From Chloroflexota bacterium (lineage in GTDB: Bacteria; Chloroflexota; Anaerolineae; UBA4142; SHND01), in assembly GCA_004295045.1 (NCBI GenBank), contig SHND01000029.1, positions 1 to 64,000 on the forward strand: DNA of 64,000 nucleotides, in the 5' to 3' direction. A model generated the notes under the pieces. The model was given only the letters and a program-made list of their open reading frames with translations. It was not told where the DNA came from and searched no databases. Positions 17,580-26,021 of this stretch are shown in pieces (positions within the stretch are counted from its first letter, which is position 1; each line of letters begins with the position of its first letter). The position numbers were made by a program, and so were the translations under genes.

Positions 17580-18761
17580 ATGACTGAAACGCGTTTTACG
17601 TGGCTTTGGCTCGTCGTCATCGCGCTCGTTGGCATTGGCATGGGTCTCGTCGTCGGTCTCGCCGCCGGCTGGCTCGTGTTTCCCGCAATCGGCAGTTCCA
17701 ATGTCGCGGGGCTTTCCGCCTCGGCGCAAAATGACTATATCGTCCTCGTCGCCAATACGTATGCTTATGATCAAGATTTGGCGCGCGCCAAACAACGTTT
17801 GAATCAACTCCAAGACAAAGATTTGAAAACGCGTGTGGAACGGCTTGCCAAAGCGCTCGCCGCGCGTCAAGACCCTTCCGCCGCGAATGTTGCAGACCTT
17901 GCCGTCGCGCTCGGCTCCGAAAGCAGTGACATTCAGTCCCTGGCGGAAATTGCCGCAACGGATGGATGGGGCGCAGATGCCGTGACGGACGCGAATGCCG
18001 AACCGACCAAAGTGGCGCGGAGTGAGAGCGTAGCGAGCGCGCCAACAAAAGAACCGACGGACGCGTCGGCAGAACCGACCGCCAAGCCAACCAAGGTACG
18101 CAAAAATAAACAAACTCCAACGACAGAGCCGCAAGCAACCAGCGAACCAGAAGCGACGGATGAACCGGAACCGACTGACGCCGCACCCAAACTGACCGCT
18201 GTGCCAAAGCCAACCGATGTCCCACCGACTCCAGTTCCGCAACCCGCACCCGTGACGACTGAATTTATCCCCGCGTTTCCGGCAGGTTGGTGGGACGCGG
18301 TGAAATTCATTCCGGCGGAGGTTGCGCCCGGACAGCAATATTGGAAACTAAAATACGCGCGCTACTGTGATTGGGCGCCCGATGACAATTACCAAACTTG
18401 CGATGGTTTCCCCGGCGGCGGCATGGGAACTTCAATTTACATTATGACGGTGGACGAATCGGGGAACTGCATTACGACCGATGTGAATGATGACATTAAC
18501 GACGGTTCAAAATATCCACTGACCACCGACGCGTTGAAAAAGATCGAGTATCCCTGGAACCCGTATGGCTTTTCGTGTACCGAGAATTACGAAAAAGGGA
18601 TGTACGGGGAGGGAAATACGATTTCTGTCCCGAACCTGCCGAGTGACAAAATTACAGAACTCTCATTGTGCGCCAAAAATCCGCCGCCGGGCTATAATCC
18701 ACCGCCCTGCGGTCACGCGCATGTGCGCTACTTTTTGATTTTCCAAAGAACAACGCGATAA
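17580..18761 (+). CDS. Membrane-anchored protein with Thr/Pro linker and shared C-terminal domain
   Basis: A 393-residue protein with an uncleaved-looking N-terminal helix (about residues 8-38), a helical region (50-140), a Thr/Pro/Glu-rich linker (about 145-225) and an extracytoplasmic C-terminal domain (about 235-393). The last domain shares 'PG-x2-YWKL-x2-AR/EY', 'LPSDK' and a closing 'F-x-x-(F/T)-(Q/W)-(R/K)-T-T/I' with the C-terminal domain of the LysM protein at 13404. It holds several Cys residues (C-D-W, Q-T-C-D, C-I-T-T, S-C-T-E, L-C-A-K, P-C-G-H) that could form disulfides. Family not recognised; likely a surface protein. Ends at a strong bidirectional terminator. Confidence 0.6.
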   Translation: MTETRFTWLWLVVIALVGIGMGLVVGLAAGWLVFPAIGSSNVAGLSASAQNDYIVLVANTYAYDQDLARAKQRLNQLQDKDLKTRVERLAKALAARQDPSAANVADLAVALGSESSDIQSLAEIAATDGWGADAVTDANAEPTKVARSESVASAPTKEPTDASAEPTAKPTKVRKNKQTPTTEPQATSEPEATDEPEPTDAAPKLTAVPKPTDVPPTPVPQPAPVTTEFIPAFPAGWWDAVKFIPAEVAPGQQYWKLKYARYCDWAPDDNYQTCDGFPGGGMGTSIYIMTVDESGNCITTDVNDDINDGSKYPLTTDALKKIEYPWNPYGFSCTENYEKGMYGEGNTISVPNLPSDKITELSLCAKNPPPGYNPPPCGHAHVRYFLIFQRTTR

Positions 18762-18764
18762 CAA

Positions 18765-18806
18765 ACAAAAAACCTTCGAGATGTCTAGACCTCGAAGGTT
18801 TTTTGT
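18765..18806. terminator. Bidirectional terminator between convergent genes
   Basis: A perfect 16-base stem (18765-18780 with 18791-18806, core AACCTTCGAG) encloses a ten-base loop. A- and T-runs on the two sides let it serve both strands. The left-facing gene's stop is inside the right arm. Confidence 0.92.
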
Positions 18807-19915
18807 TAATCTCGCTGCACGAATGGCAAGCCGATTTGAAGCGCCCGCCATCCCCAGCGATAAAACCATTCGCCACGATTGCCATAAACGTAATGGGCGA
18901 TAAATTTTTTGAAACGCAAGCGCCGCCCTAATGCAGAGTTTGAAATAATTTTGGAATAATCCGCAAACGAAAAATCATTTTTCGCAAACGCGCGAATCAC
19001 GTAATCAGACGCGCGCGTTCCAAAATCAATCGCATGTGAAATCCCTTCGCCCAGCCAAGGTTCCGTTCCCGCCGCGTCACCGGCTAACACGATGCGCGGC
19101 GCAGAATGTTTTTCATTCGGATCAAACCAGCGTTCGGGATGCCCCTCCAGCTTCAAGGTGTTCAAATCCAACTCGCGCTGCTGTAATTCTGCGGCGAGAA
19201 CGGTTTTCAGTTCGGCGCGCGGACGGTCAGGACGAACGCGCGCGTCGAACAAGCCGCGATTCATCATCGGTGCGCCATTTTTGTACGAGGGAAAATCCCA
19301 GTAATAGCCCTGCACATTTTTCACCAACGGCGTAAAGTCAAACACCGCAGTATGATTCGCGAATTCAAAAGAACGTTCAGGGCTTTCGACGGGCGTCAGA
19401 ATTTCCATCAAACGCGAAATCCGGTCCGAACGCACGAGTCCCAGTTTTTGACGCACAATGCTGTTCGCGCCATCTGCCGCAATCACCGCGCCCGCGCGCA
19501 ATTCCCCTGCATCGGTCACAAGTGTGACGCCCGCGTCGTCGCGCGCCACCTCGCGTAACGCGACGCCTTCACGAATTTCTACGTCCCGAGCGCGCGCCAC
19601 ATTCAGTAACGCGGCATCAAACTCTGCGCGCTGTACGACGCGAAATAAATTCCGCCAGTGGAACGTCGCAACCAAATCATCATAGACCAAACGCATTTGA
19701 TGAATTGGAAACATGGGGATGTCTAACGTCACATCCAATGCACGCAACAAATCCCACGCGTGCTGGGTTACGCCACCGCCGCACAATTTTTTGCGCGGAA
19801 AAATTGCCTTGTCAATCAACAATGAACGGGAAGCGATTTCGGGGGCGCGCTGTGCCAAGCGGATCGCGGCGGATGAGCCCGCAGGACCTCCGCCGACGAT
19901 AATCACATCGTACAT
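18806..19915 (-). CDS. Geranylgeranyl-reductase-family FAD oxidoreductase
   Basis: A 369-residue flavoprotein. The Rossmann dinucleotide motif 'VGGGPAGSSAA' lies at residues 7-17, 'PRKKLCGGGV' near 40-50 is the hallmark of geranylgeranyl reductases and relatives, 'VIAADGANSIVRQKLGL' is the second FAD contact, and 'IVLAGDAAGTEPWLGEGI' the third. Members reduce isoprenoid double bonds in chlorophyll, quinone or archaeal lipid precursors. The substrate here cannot be told. Its start is four bases after the EamA transporter stop, so the two are co-transcribed. Confidence 0.85.
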   Translation of the reverse strand: MYDVIIVGGGPAGSSAAIRLAQRAPEIASRSLLIDKAIFPRKKLCGGGVTQHAWDLLRALDVTLDIPMFPIHQMRLVYDDLVATFHWRNLFRVVQRAEFDAALLNVARARDVEIREGVALREVARDDAGVTLVTDAGELRAGAVIAADGANSIVRQKLGLVRSDRISRLMEILTPVESPERSFEFANHTAVFDFTPLVKNVQGYYWDFPSYKNGAPMMNRGLFDARVRPDRPRAELKTVLAAELQQRELDLNTLKLEGHPERWFDPNEKHSAPRIVLAGDAAGTEPWLGEGISHAIDFGTRASDYVIRAFAKNDFSFADYSKIISNSALGRRLRFKKFIAHYVYGNRGEWFYRWGWRALQIGLPFVQRD

Positions 19916-19918
19916 TCT

Positions 19919-20836
19919 CTATTCCGCAAGACTTGATGGAGAAACCATTTCGCGCGTTTGCGCGCGTCCGCGCAATTGCAGATTTGTCACCAAACCAACG
20001 CCCGCCACAACCAAACCAAGTCCTACGACCATACTCCAATTCAGGTGTTCATTCAAAACAACCGCGCCCAGAATGACCGCAATCACGGGGCTGATGTACG
20101 TGACGAGCGAAGTGCGCGTCGCGCCGACATTCGCGATCAGCCAGAAATACATCAAATACGCAATGGCAGTTCCCAGAACGGCGAGCGCGAGAATCGAGAC
20201 AATCGAAATGGGCGTGGGCGACAGCGTCCAAGGGCGATCAATGATCAAACTTGCGGGGACCAAAATTATAGACGCCATCAACATTTGACCAAAGGAATTC
20301 AGCGCGGGCGGGTGTCCTTTGAGATGCCGCCGCGCGTAAATCGTTGCCAACGCATAGCTCACTGCGGCAGCGACGACGGCGATGCCGCCAAAAAGATTCG
20401 AGGTAGCCGCTCCCAAAACATCGGGAATAAACAACACGACAACTCCCACAAATCCCATGAGAATGCCAATCATTTTACGCGGCGTGATTTTTTCGTCGTG
20501 CGTCATCCAATGCGCAAAGAGCACCGTGAAAATTGGCATTGTGCCGACGAGAATGGCAGTCAGCCCGCTTGAAATGCGCGTTTCACCCCAAGTAATGAGT
20601 GTGTACGGAATTACGCTGTTGAGGAATCCAAGAAGCAAAAACCATTTCCAAATCGGCGCGCGAAATGACGGGATTTTTTCGCGGCGCAGCCAAAGGACAA
20701 TGATGAGTGTGATACCTGCAAACACTGTTCGCATCGCAACGAGCGTCACAGGCGGAACCGATTCGCCGCCGAGTTTGATGAATAAATAACTCGCGCCCCA
20801 AATCGAGCCGAGGAGGATGAGAAGGATGTATGCCAT
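19919..20836 (-). CDS. EamA-family (DMT) transporter
   Basis: A 305-residue protein with ten predicted membrane helices arranged as two EamA repeats (about residues 4-135 and 150-290). Typical motifs are 'LLGSIWGASYLFIKLG' at the start and 'PVIAVILGAVVLNEHLNW' near the end of repeat 2. Such proteins export amino acids or other small metabolites; specificity cannot be predicted. The start is ATG 20836 ('MAYILLILLGSIWGASY'), which matches the family. It sits between the ABC exporter and the reductase gene on the same strand. Confidence 0.88.
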   Translation of the reverse strand: MAYILLILLGSIWGASYLFIKLGGESVPPVTLVAMRTVFAGITLIIVLWLRREKIPSFRAPIWKWFLLLGFLNSVIPYTLITWGETRISSGLTAILVGTMPIFTVLFAHWMTHDEKITPRKMIGILMGFVGVVVLFIPDVLGAATSNLFGGIAVVAAAVSYALATIYARRHLKGHPPALNSFGQMLMASIILVPASLIIDRPWTLSPTPISIVSILALAVLGTAIAYLMYFWLIANVGATRTSLVTYISPVIAVILGAVVLNEHLNWSMVVGLGLVVAGVGLVTNLQLRGRAQTREMVSPSSLAE

Positions 20837-20895
20837 GGGGAAATTGTAATAGCGGTAGAGGATTTCGTCCACCGAGAAAGTGACTCGAACATTTT

Positions 20896-21684
20896 CTAGG
20901 AAGAGGCGCTGGCATAAGAACGAATCGCGAAATTCCACAGGCGATTCGTTCCGAACAAAAGCACCAGCGCAATCGCCAAACCGAAAAGCATTTCGATCGG
21001 TTCCAACGAGCCGATTAACGCGGTTGCAGGAACTGTGGTGATAAACGCGATTGGAATTACAAAAGTCAAGATCGCGCGCAGCCACGTGCCATAAACCGAA
21101 ACGGGAAAGCGCGCGGCTTCGTAAAACGAATAAAACAATTCCGCCAGATTGTCCACTTTGACGAACCAGAACGACATCGTCATCATCGCCAACCAAAAGC
21201 AATAAACAATTACGAGCGCGATCAACACGAGCGCGAAAAAGGCAAAGTATTGCTGAACGGTTGGCACAACTTGCAATTTGTACAGCGCGTACCCGATCAA
21301 CCCCGCGCCTGCCAAAATATCTACGAGGCGCCACATCGTGAGCGAATGAAAACTGGCATAGAACTGCGAGTTGACGGGTTTCACCAAGACAAAATCGAAT
21401 GTGCCATTGCGCACCGCCTCAATCATCGAAGTGATGTTGGGGCGAAAAAACGCTTCCATAATTCCCGTGAACATTGAAAAGAGCCCCAACACGATCAGCA
21501 CTTGATAATATGTCCACCCGCCGATTTCATCGCGCTGCGCGAAAAATATCGACGCGCCCGCAATGCCCCACACAAGCCAAAAGATGCTCATAAAGGCATT
21601 GGTCAAAAAATTCACGCGGTACTCGAGCTCTGCCAAAATGGAGAACCGCCAAAAGATGCCGAGCAGTTTGAAATGTTTGATCAT
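20896..21684 (-). CDS. ABC-2 type permease, second subunit
   Basis: A 262-residue protein with about six membrane helices, of the ABC-2 (DUF990/PF06182-type) permease group ('LAELEYRVNFLTNAFMSIFWLVWGI' at the N-terminus, 'VRNGTFDFVLVKPVN' in the first cytoplasmic loop). It pairs with the permease gene ending at 21690 and with the ATPase at 22513. The start ATG at 21684 is five bases past the partner's stop. Substrate unknown. Confidence 0.85.
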   Translation of the reverse strand: MIKHFKLLGIFWRFSILAELEYRVNFLTNAFMSIFWLVWGIAGASIFFAQRDEIGGWTYYQVLIVLGLFSMFTGIMEAFFRPNITSMIEAVRNGTFDFVLVKPVNSQFYASFHSLTMWRLVDILAGAGLIGYALYKLQVVPTVQQYFAFFALVLIALVIVYCFWLAMMTMSFWFVKVDNLAELFYSFYEAARFPVSVYGTWLRAILTFVIPIAFITTVPATALIGSLEPIEMLFGLAIALVLLFGTNRLWNFAIRSYASASS

Positions 21685-21689
21685 CTTGT

Positions 21690-22487
21690 CTACGCGCCAA
21701 ACGCGCTGAATTGTCGAATGCCGCGCGTCCACAAAAATTTGTACACTCCCAAAAGAATGACGATCCACATGGCAACCTGCGCAAAGCCCAGCAGAATTTC
21801 GTTCGTGGTCAGTTGCCCCATCATGATTTCGATGGGAAAGGACATCATAAAGCGAAAGGGCAAAATATAGGCAAGCGTTTTCAATGGTTCGGGCAAAAGT
21901 TGGATCGGCGCGATGCCCCCGCCAAATAAAAGAAACAGCATCCAAAAGACATCCACCAAGACCAGCGCTTGTGAAAACCAAAAGCCCAACAATCCCAATG
22001 AGAATTGGGTGAAATAACGCATCGTCCACGCGCCAATCACGGCGATGATAAAAAAGGTGATGTTGAGCGGGGTCACTACATAATTTACGCCCGGAACGAC
22101 GAGCGCAACGATAATTACAAGGGGCGTGAACATGATGAACCGCATGATCTTGTCGGCGAGGTTGAACGAAATATAATCATGAATCGGCTGAATGGGATGG
22201 AGCAATTTCGTATTCATGTCGCCGTGACGAATGTCGTAATCCAATTCCCACGCCACCCACACCGCAGTCATCTGGCGCATGTAAAAACTCAACAAATAAT
22301 ACGCGACGAAATCGCCTGCGGTAAAGCCGCCGACCGGTCCATCTTTTGCCATCGGCAGCCATACCGCCAACATGATCAAGGGGAATGTCGCCGACAACAT
22401 CCAGATCACCATCGAGACGCGATACTCGAGTTGGACGCCGATACTGCGCCGTGTCAGCGCAAAATATTTATGCAACCAGATAAGCAT
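21690..22487 (-). CDS. ABC-2 type permease, first subunit
   Basis: A 265-residue protein with about six membrane helices. It resembles its neighbour in the N-terminal 'LTRRSIGVQLEYRVSMVIWML' and the loop 'ELDYDIRHGDMNTKLLHPI', which corresponds to 'VRNGTFDFVLVKPVN' in the partner. Such paired half-permeases form the membrane channel of ABC-2 exporters. It starts at ATG 22487, 25 bases after the ATPase stop. Confidence 0.85.
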   Translation of the reverse strand: MLIWLHKYFALTRRSIGVQLEYRVSMVIWMLSATFPLIMLAVWLPMAKDGPVGGFTAGDFVAYYLLSFYMRQMTAVWVAWELDYDIRHGDMNTKLLHPIQPIHDYISFNLADKIMRFIMFTPLVIIVALVVPGVNYVVTPLNITFFIIAVIGAWTMRYFTQFSLGLLGFWFSQALVLVDVFWMLFLLFGGGIAPIQLLPEPLKTLAYILPFRFMMSFPIEIMMGQLTTNEILLGFAQVAMWIVILLGVYKFLWTRGIRQFSAFGA

Positions 22488-22512
22488 GGAAATTTGAAAT
22501 GACGGCGAGACC

Positions 22513-23547
22513 TTATGCGTCGCCGCTCTCATCCTCATCGTTTTCACTGCGATCTTGCCGCGCGAGCGCCGCTTGCTCAAACACACGCGCGATCACATCT
22601 TCAATCGGCGGGTCTTCAATCGTCACATCGGCAACGGGCAGTTCAGAAAGAATGCGCGACGCGGTTTCGGAGGTTTTGCTGCGCGGCACTAGAAATTCCA
22701 CACTCTGCCCTTTGGCTTTCAACACTTCGCCGTACGCGGACAAATTGTGTCCATTCATCGGGGCGGACAATTCGACGCGCACAAGTTTGTGCGGCGCGAT
22801 CCGCGCCGACAATTCAGCAAGCGAGCCGTCATACATCAGCTTGCCGTGATCAACCACAATCACGCGTTTGCACAACGCGGTCACATCCGCCATGTAATGA
22901 CTGGTGAGAATCACCGTCGCGTTGTAACGCCGATTGTATTCGCCGACGAATTGACGAATCTTTGTTTGCATCGTTACATCCAGCCCAATCGTGGGCTCAT
23001 CCAAAAATAAAACTTGGGGTTGATGCAGCAACGCCGCCGCGAGTTCGCACTTCATCCGTTCGCCGAGCGAAAGTTTGCGGACCTGCTTTTTCAACAGCGG
23101 CGCGAGGTCGAGCAGTTCCGTCAATTCGTCCAGCATTTTCGCGTACTGGTCGTCCGGGATTTCGTAAATCGCCTGATTCACCAAGAATGTTTCAATCGCG
23201 GGCAAGTCCCACGTCAACTGCTGTTTCTGTCCCATCACCAACGTCATTTGGCGCAAGTATTCGGCGCGGCGCGTTTGAGGAACAAAGCCCAGCACACGCG
23301 CAGTGCCGCTCGTCGGATGCAGCAGCCCGGACAACATTTTCAGCGTCGTCGTTTTGCCCGCGCCGTTCGGTCCGAGAAACCCTACGATTTCGCCCGCGTC
23401 AATCTCGAAAGAAATATCATCCACCGCTTTGACTTGGCGGTATTTGCGATTGACAAAAGATTTCAAAGAGCCGCTAAAGCCCGGCTCTTTGTCATGGACT
23501 TGGTAATATTTTTTTAGATTGCTGACGACGATTGGCGCGCTGCTCAT
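22513..23547 (-). CDS. ABC transporter ATP-binding protein
   Basis: A 344-residue ATPase. Visible motifs are Walker A 'GPNGAGKTTT', Q-loop 'MGQKQQL', signature 'LSLGERMK', Walker B 'VLFLDEPTIGLD' and H-loop 'TSHYM'. The ABC signature is LSLGE, not LSGGQ, common in this exporter group. It powers the two downstream ABC-2 permeases. The true start is ATG 23547 ('MSSAPIVVSNLKKYY'), two bases past the PPOX stop; longer in-frame readings run back through the preceding gene. The acidic Asp/Glu-rich tail is unusual. Confidence 0.92.
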   Translation of the reverse strand: MSSAPIVVSNLKKYYQVHDKEPGFSGSLKSFVNRKYRQVKAVDDISFEIDAGEIVGFLGPNGAGKTTTLKMLSGLLHPTSGTARVLGFVPQTRRAEYLRQMTLVMGQKQQLTWDLPAIETFLVNQAIYEIPDDQYAKMLDELTELLDLAPLLKKQVRKLSLGERMKCELAAALLHQPQVLFLDEPTIGLDVTMQTKIRQFVGEYNRRYNATVILTSHYMADVTALCKRVIVVDHGKLMYDGSLAELSARIAPHKLVRVELSAPMNGHNLSAYGEVLKAKGQSVEFLVPRSKTSETASRILSELPVADVTIEDPPIEDVIARVFEQAALARQDRSENDEDESGDA

Positions 23548-23548
23548 G

Positions 23549-23992
23549 CTACGCGGAATCCTTTTTCCATTCTTGTCGCACAGTCGAATTATTTTCGTAG
23601 ATGGTGGTTTGAGCGCGTTCGACATCCAACTCGAACAAAACATACCGTTCGGCAGGCGCATAACTCGAAACTTGTACGGCGAGAGCGCGCAAATTTGGGT
23701 CGTCAATGGATTTTGCGCGTCCCATGCACCAAAACTCGCCGCTCGCCCCGCTCGAATCGCTCACAGCACAGTGCATCGCGTAACGATTATCACGCAGCAA
23801 GTCTTTGCCTTTGGGCGATGTCGGTTCCATAAAAACAAAAAAATGCCCCTGCCCCAGAATGGGCGTGACGGGATGCACGCGCGGCGCGCCATCGCGTTGG
23901 ATTGTCGCAAGATATGCGACCCCCTGTTTGAAACGTTCCGCCCCAAACGCCGCCAATGCCGGCGCGGCGCGTTCAAAATCACTCCAGTTCAT
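23549..23992 (-). CDS. Pyridoxamine-phosphate-oxidase-fold (PPOX) FMN-binding protein
   Basis: A 147-residue protein with the split-barrel pattern 'GVAYLATIQRDGAPRVHPVTPIL', typical of PPOX-class flavin or F420-binding proteins, then 'FVFMEPTSPKGKDLLRDNRYAMH'. The reaction is unknown. I take ATG 23992 because AGGTGGG ends nine bases before it; the in-frame ATG at 24001 would directly abut that site. The gene lies between queA-like and the ABC exporter, with very short gaps. Confidence 0.75.
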   Translation of the reverse strand: MNWSDFERAAPALAAFGAERFKQGVAYLATIQRDGAPRVHPVTPILGQGHFFVFMEPTSPKGKDLLRDNRYAMHCAVSDSSGASGEFWCMGRAKSIDDPNLRALAVQVSSYAPAERYVLFELDVERAQTTIYENNSTVRQEWKKDSA

Positions 23993-24006
23993 TTTGAGCA
24001 TCCCAC

Positions 24007-25086
24007 CTAAATGATCAAATTCATGTCGCCGAATTCGTGCCACAAATAACCGCGCGCGATACATTCTTGATACGCTTCCTGCAAACGTTTTGGTTCGACA
24101 AACGCGCTCAACAAATCCAAATGACTTGCCTGTGGTTCATGCAATCCTGTCAACAAACCATCCACAGCGCGCAGCACAGATTCGGGTTTAATTCGCAAAC
24201 GCGTCCAGCCCTGTTGTGCTGCCACCGTGCCGTCCGCGCGCGCCGCCGTTTCCAACGCGCGCACAACGGTTGTGCCAACCGCGATCACGCGTCCGCCACG
24301 CTTGCGTACGACATTCACCGCGCGCGCCGTCTCTTCAGGAATCCCAAATTCTTCATCATAATTCGGATGCTGCGCGTCTATTACATCATCGCGCGTTGAT
24401 GACAAGCCGGTGTGCAATGAGAGCGACGCGAACCCGATGCCGCGTTTTTTCAATTTCAACAAAAGTTCCCACGTAAGCGGACGCCCCGCCGAAGGCATTT
24501 CCACCGAGCCGGGTTGTCCCGCATACACGGTTTGGTACAAATCGAGCGGCAGCGGCTCGGGAACGTAGGAATAGCGCACCGGTTCGCCGATGCGATAAAT
24601 TTTGTCAAGCAAATCCGCACAACACGTCTCGAACTGCATCCGCCACAAAAATGGCAAATCGGGACGTCGTGCGAGAATGGTCGCGCGTAATCCTTGCGCG
24701 AACGTCAAGCGCATTCCAACGCGTCCGATATGTGTGCGCCCGTTCAACAACAACACATCCCACAAATCATCCGCGCGGCGATGCGCGAGCCGCACCTCAA
24801 CCGCTTGACACAACTCGTCGCGCGCGCGCAACAAACCGGGCAGCGTGCGCGAATCATTCACCACCAACAAATCACCCGCGCGCAAAAAATCGCCGAGCGC
24901 GTCAAAGCGCGTGTGAATCGGTTCGCCCGCAAAACGAGGCAACACCATCAAGCGCACGTCATCGCGTCTTGCGCCGCGCAATTCGGCGGGTGCGCGCGCT
25001 TCCAGTTCAGGCGGCAACATGAATTGTATGGGCGGCATTCCGCGCGCCTCTACATGAGTTTGTTCCATCAAATTCGGATCCAACAT
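24007..25086 (-). CDS. QueA-like S-adenosylmethionine ribosyltransferase-isomerase
   Basis: A 359-residue protein with QueA landmarks: 'LLVVNDSRTLPGLL', 'GSVEMPSAGRPLTWELL', 'SLHTGLSST' and 'VIAVGTTVVRALETAA'. QueA adds an epoxycyclopentanediol from SAM to preQ1 in tRNA. Where classic QueA has T-N-F-H-L-P near the C-terminus, this one has 'DGLLTGLHEPQASHLDLLSAF', a form I associate with actinobacterial QueA-like proteins, so true queuosine activity is uncertain. ATG 25086 has a good GAGGTGG site four bases upstream. No other queuosine gene is seen in the window. Confidence 0.8.
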   Translation of the reverse strand: MLDPNLMEQTHVEARGMPPIQFMLPPELEARAPAELRGARRDDVRLMVLPRFAGEPIHTRFDALGDFLRAGDLLVVNDSRTLPGLLRARDELCQAVEVRLAHRRADDLWDVLLLNGRTHIGRVGMRLTFAQGLRATILARRPDLPFLWRMQFETCCADLLDKIYRIGEPVRYSYVPEPLPLDLYQTVYAGQPGSVEMPSAGRPLTWELLLKLKKRGIGFASLSLHTGLSSTRDDVIDAQHPNYDEEFGIPEETARAVNVVRKRGGRVIAVGTTVVRALETAARADGTVAAQQGWTRLRIKPESVLRAVDGLLTGLHEPQASHLDLLSAFVEPKRLQEAYQECIARGYLWHEFGDMNLII

Positions 25087-25110
25087 TGTGCCACCTCAGC
25101 ATCAATAGTG

Positions 25111-25178
25111 TAGCCAGCGTTCTCTAACGCGACCTGGGCGTCATATCATCGACAGAGTAGCCAGCGTTCTCTAACGCG
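25111..25178. repeat. Two 21-bp direct repeats in the gap before the QueA-like gene
   Basis: TAGCCAGCGTTCTCTAACGCG occurs at 25111-25131 and again at 25158-25178, 47 bases apart. Each copy ends with a short internal inverted part (GCGTT...AACGC). The rest of 25087-25228 holds no gene. Confidence 0.85.
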
Positions 25179-25228
25179 GGCCGGATTGCGGGAGAGAGAG
25201 TACGCTGTCCTACGCGCATGCGTTCATT

Positions 25229-25963
25229 TCACGCAATCGCAAAATTTTGCGCGAGGAATCGCTTGCCGTTAATTTCCGCCGATTCTTTTGACGCGAGATA
25301 AACAAACACTTGCGTCACCGTTTCCGGTTTCGCCCACTGCGACGCGTCGCCATCCGGTTCGCTCGCGCGTTTCATCGCCGTATCCATATCGCCGGGGTCA
25401 ACGCTGTTGATGCGAACCCCTGTCCCCTCCAACTCTGCCGCCCATACGCGCGTCAAATGATCCAGCGCGGCTTTGGAAACGCCGTACGCGCCCCATGTCG
25501 GATAACCAACTGCGCCCGCATCGGAACTGACGTTGATGATCGAACCGTTTCCGCGCGCGAGCATTTGTCCCACTAACGCGCGCGTCAGCATGAATGGTCC
25601 CGTGACGTTTGTTCGCAGCACGTCTTTAAATTCTTCGATGGACGTGTCCGCGAGAAATGGCATTGGAGTTGGACCCAATGCCGATGCGTTGTTGACCAAA
25701 ACATCCACGCGGCCAAAACGCGCCAGCGCTTCGCCGGTGAGGCGCTCGACATCGGCGCGATCTGAAACATCCGCCACAACGCTCAAAACGGGCGCGTTCA
25801 AGGCACGCACCAGCGCTTCCGTTTCGCGCAACGCTTCGACGCTGTTCACGCGCGAATTGATTACAAGACTCGCGCCTTGACGGGCAAATTCAACAGCAAG
25901 GGCGCGTCCCAATCCTCGTGACGCGCCCGTAATCAATGCGACTTGCTCGCGTAATGAAAACAT
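25229..25963 (-). CDS. Short-chain dehydrogenase/reductase
   Basis: A 244-residue classical SDR. 'TGASRGLG' (residues 12-19) binds NAD(P), 'VNNAS' and 'INVSSDAG' mark the core, and the catalytic Tyr-x3-Lys reads 'YGVSK'. The Arg after the second strand ('INSRVN') suggests NADPH preference. The substrate is unknown. I start at ATG 25963 ('MFSLREQVALITGAS'), the family-typical position; a longer reading would run into the dipeptidase stop. Confidence 0.88.
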   Translation of the reverse strand: MFSLREQVALITGASRGLGRALAVEFARQGASLVINSRVNSVEALRETEALVRALNAPVLSVVADVSDRADVERLTGEALARFGRVDVLVNNASALGPTPMPFLADTSIEEFKDVLRTNVTGPFMLTRALVGQMLARGNGSIINVSSDAGAVGYPTWGAYGVSKAALDHLTRVWAAELEGTGVRINSVDPGDMDTAMKRASEPDGDASQWAKPETVTQVFVYLASKESAEINGKRFLAQNFAIA

Positions 25964-26021
25964 AATTTTGGTTAGGGGCAAAGCATTCCGCACTGTCCTG
26001 CCTAAAATGAATGCTGTGCCC

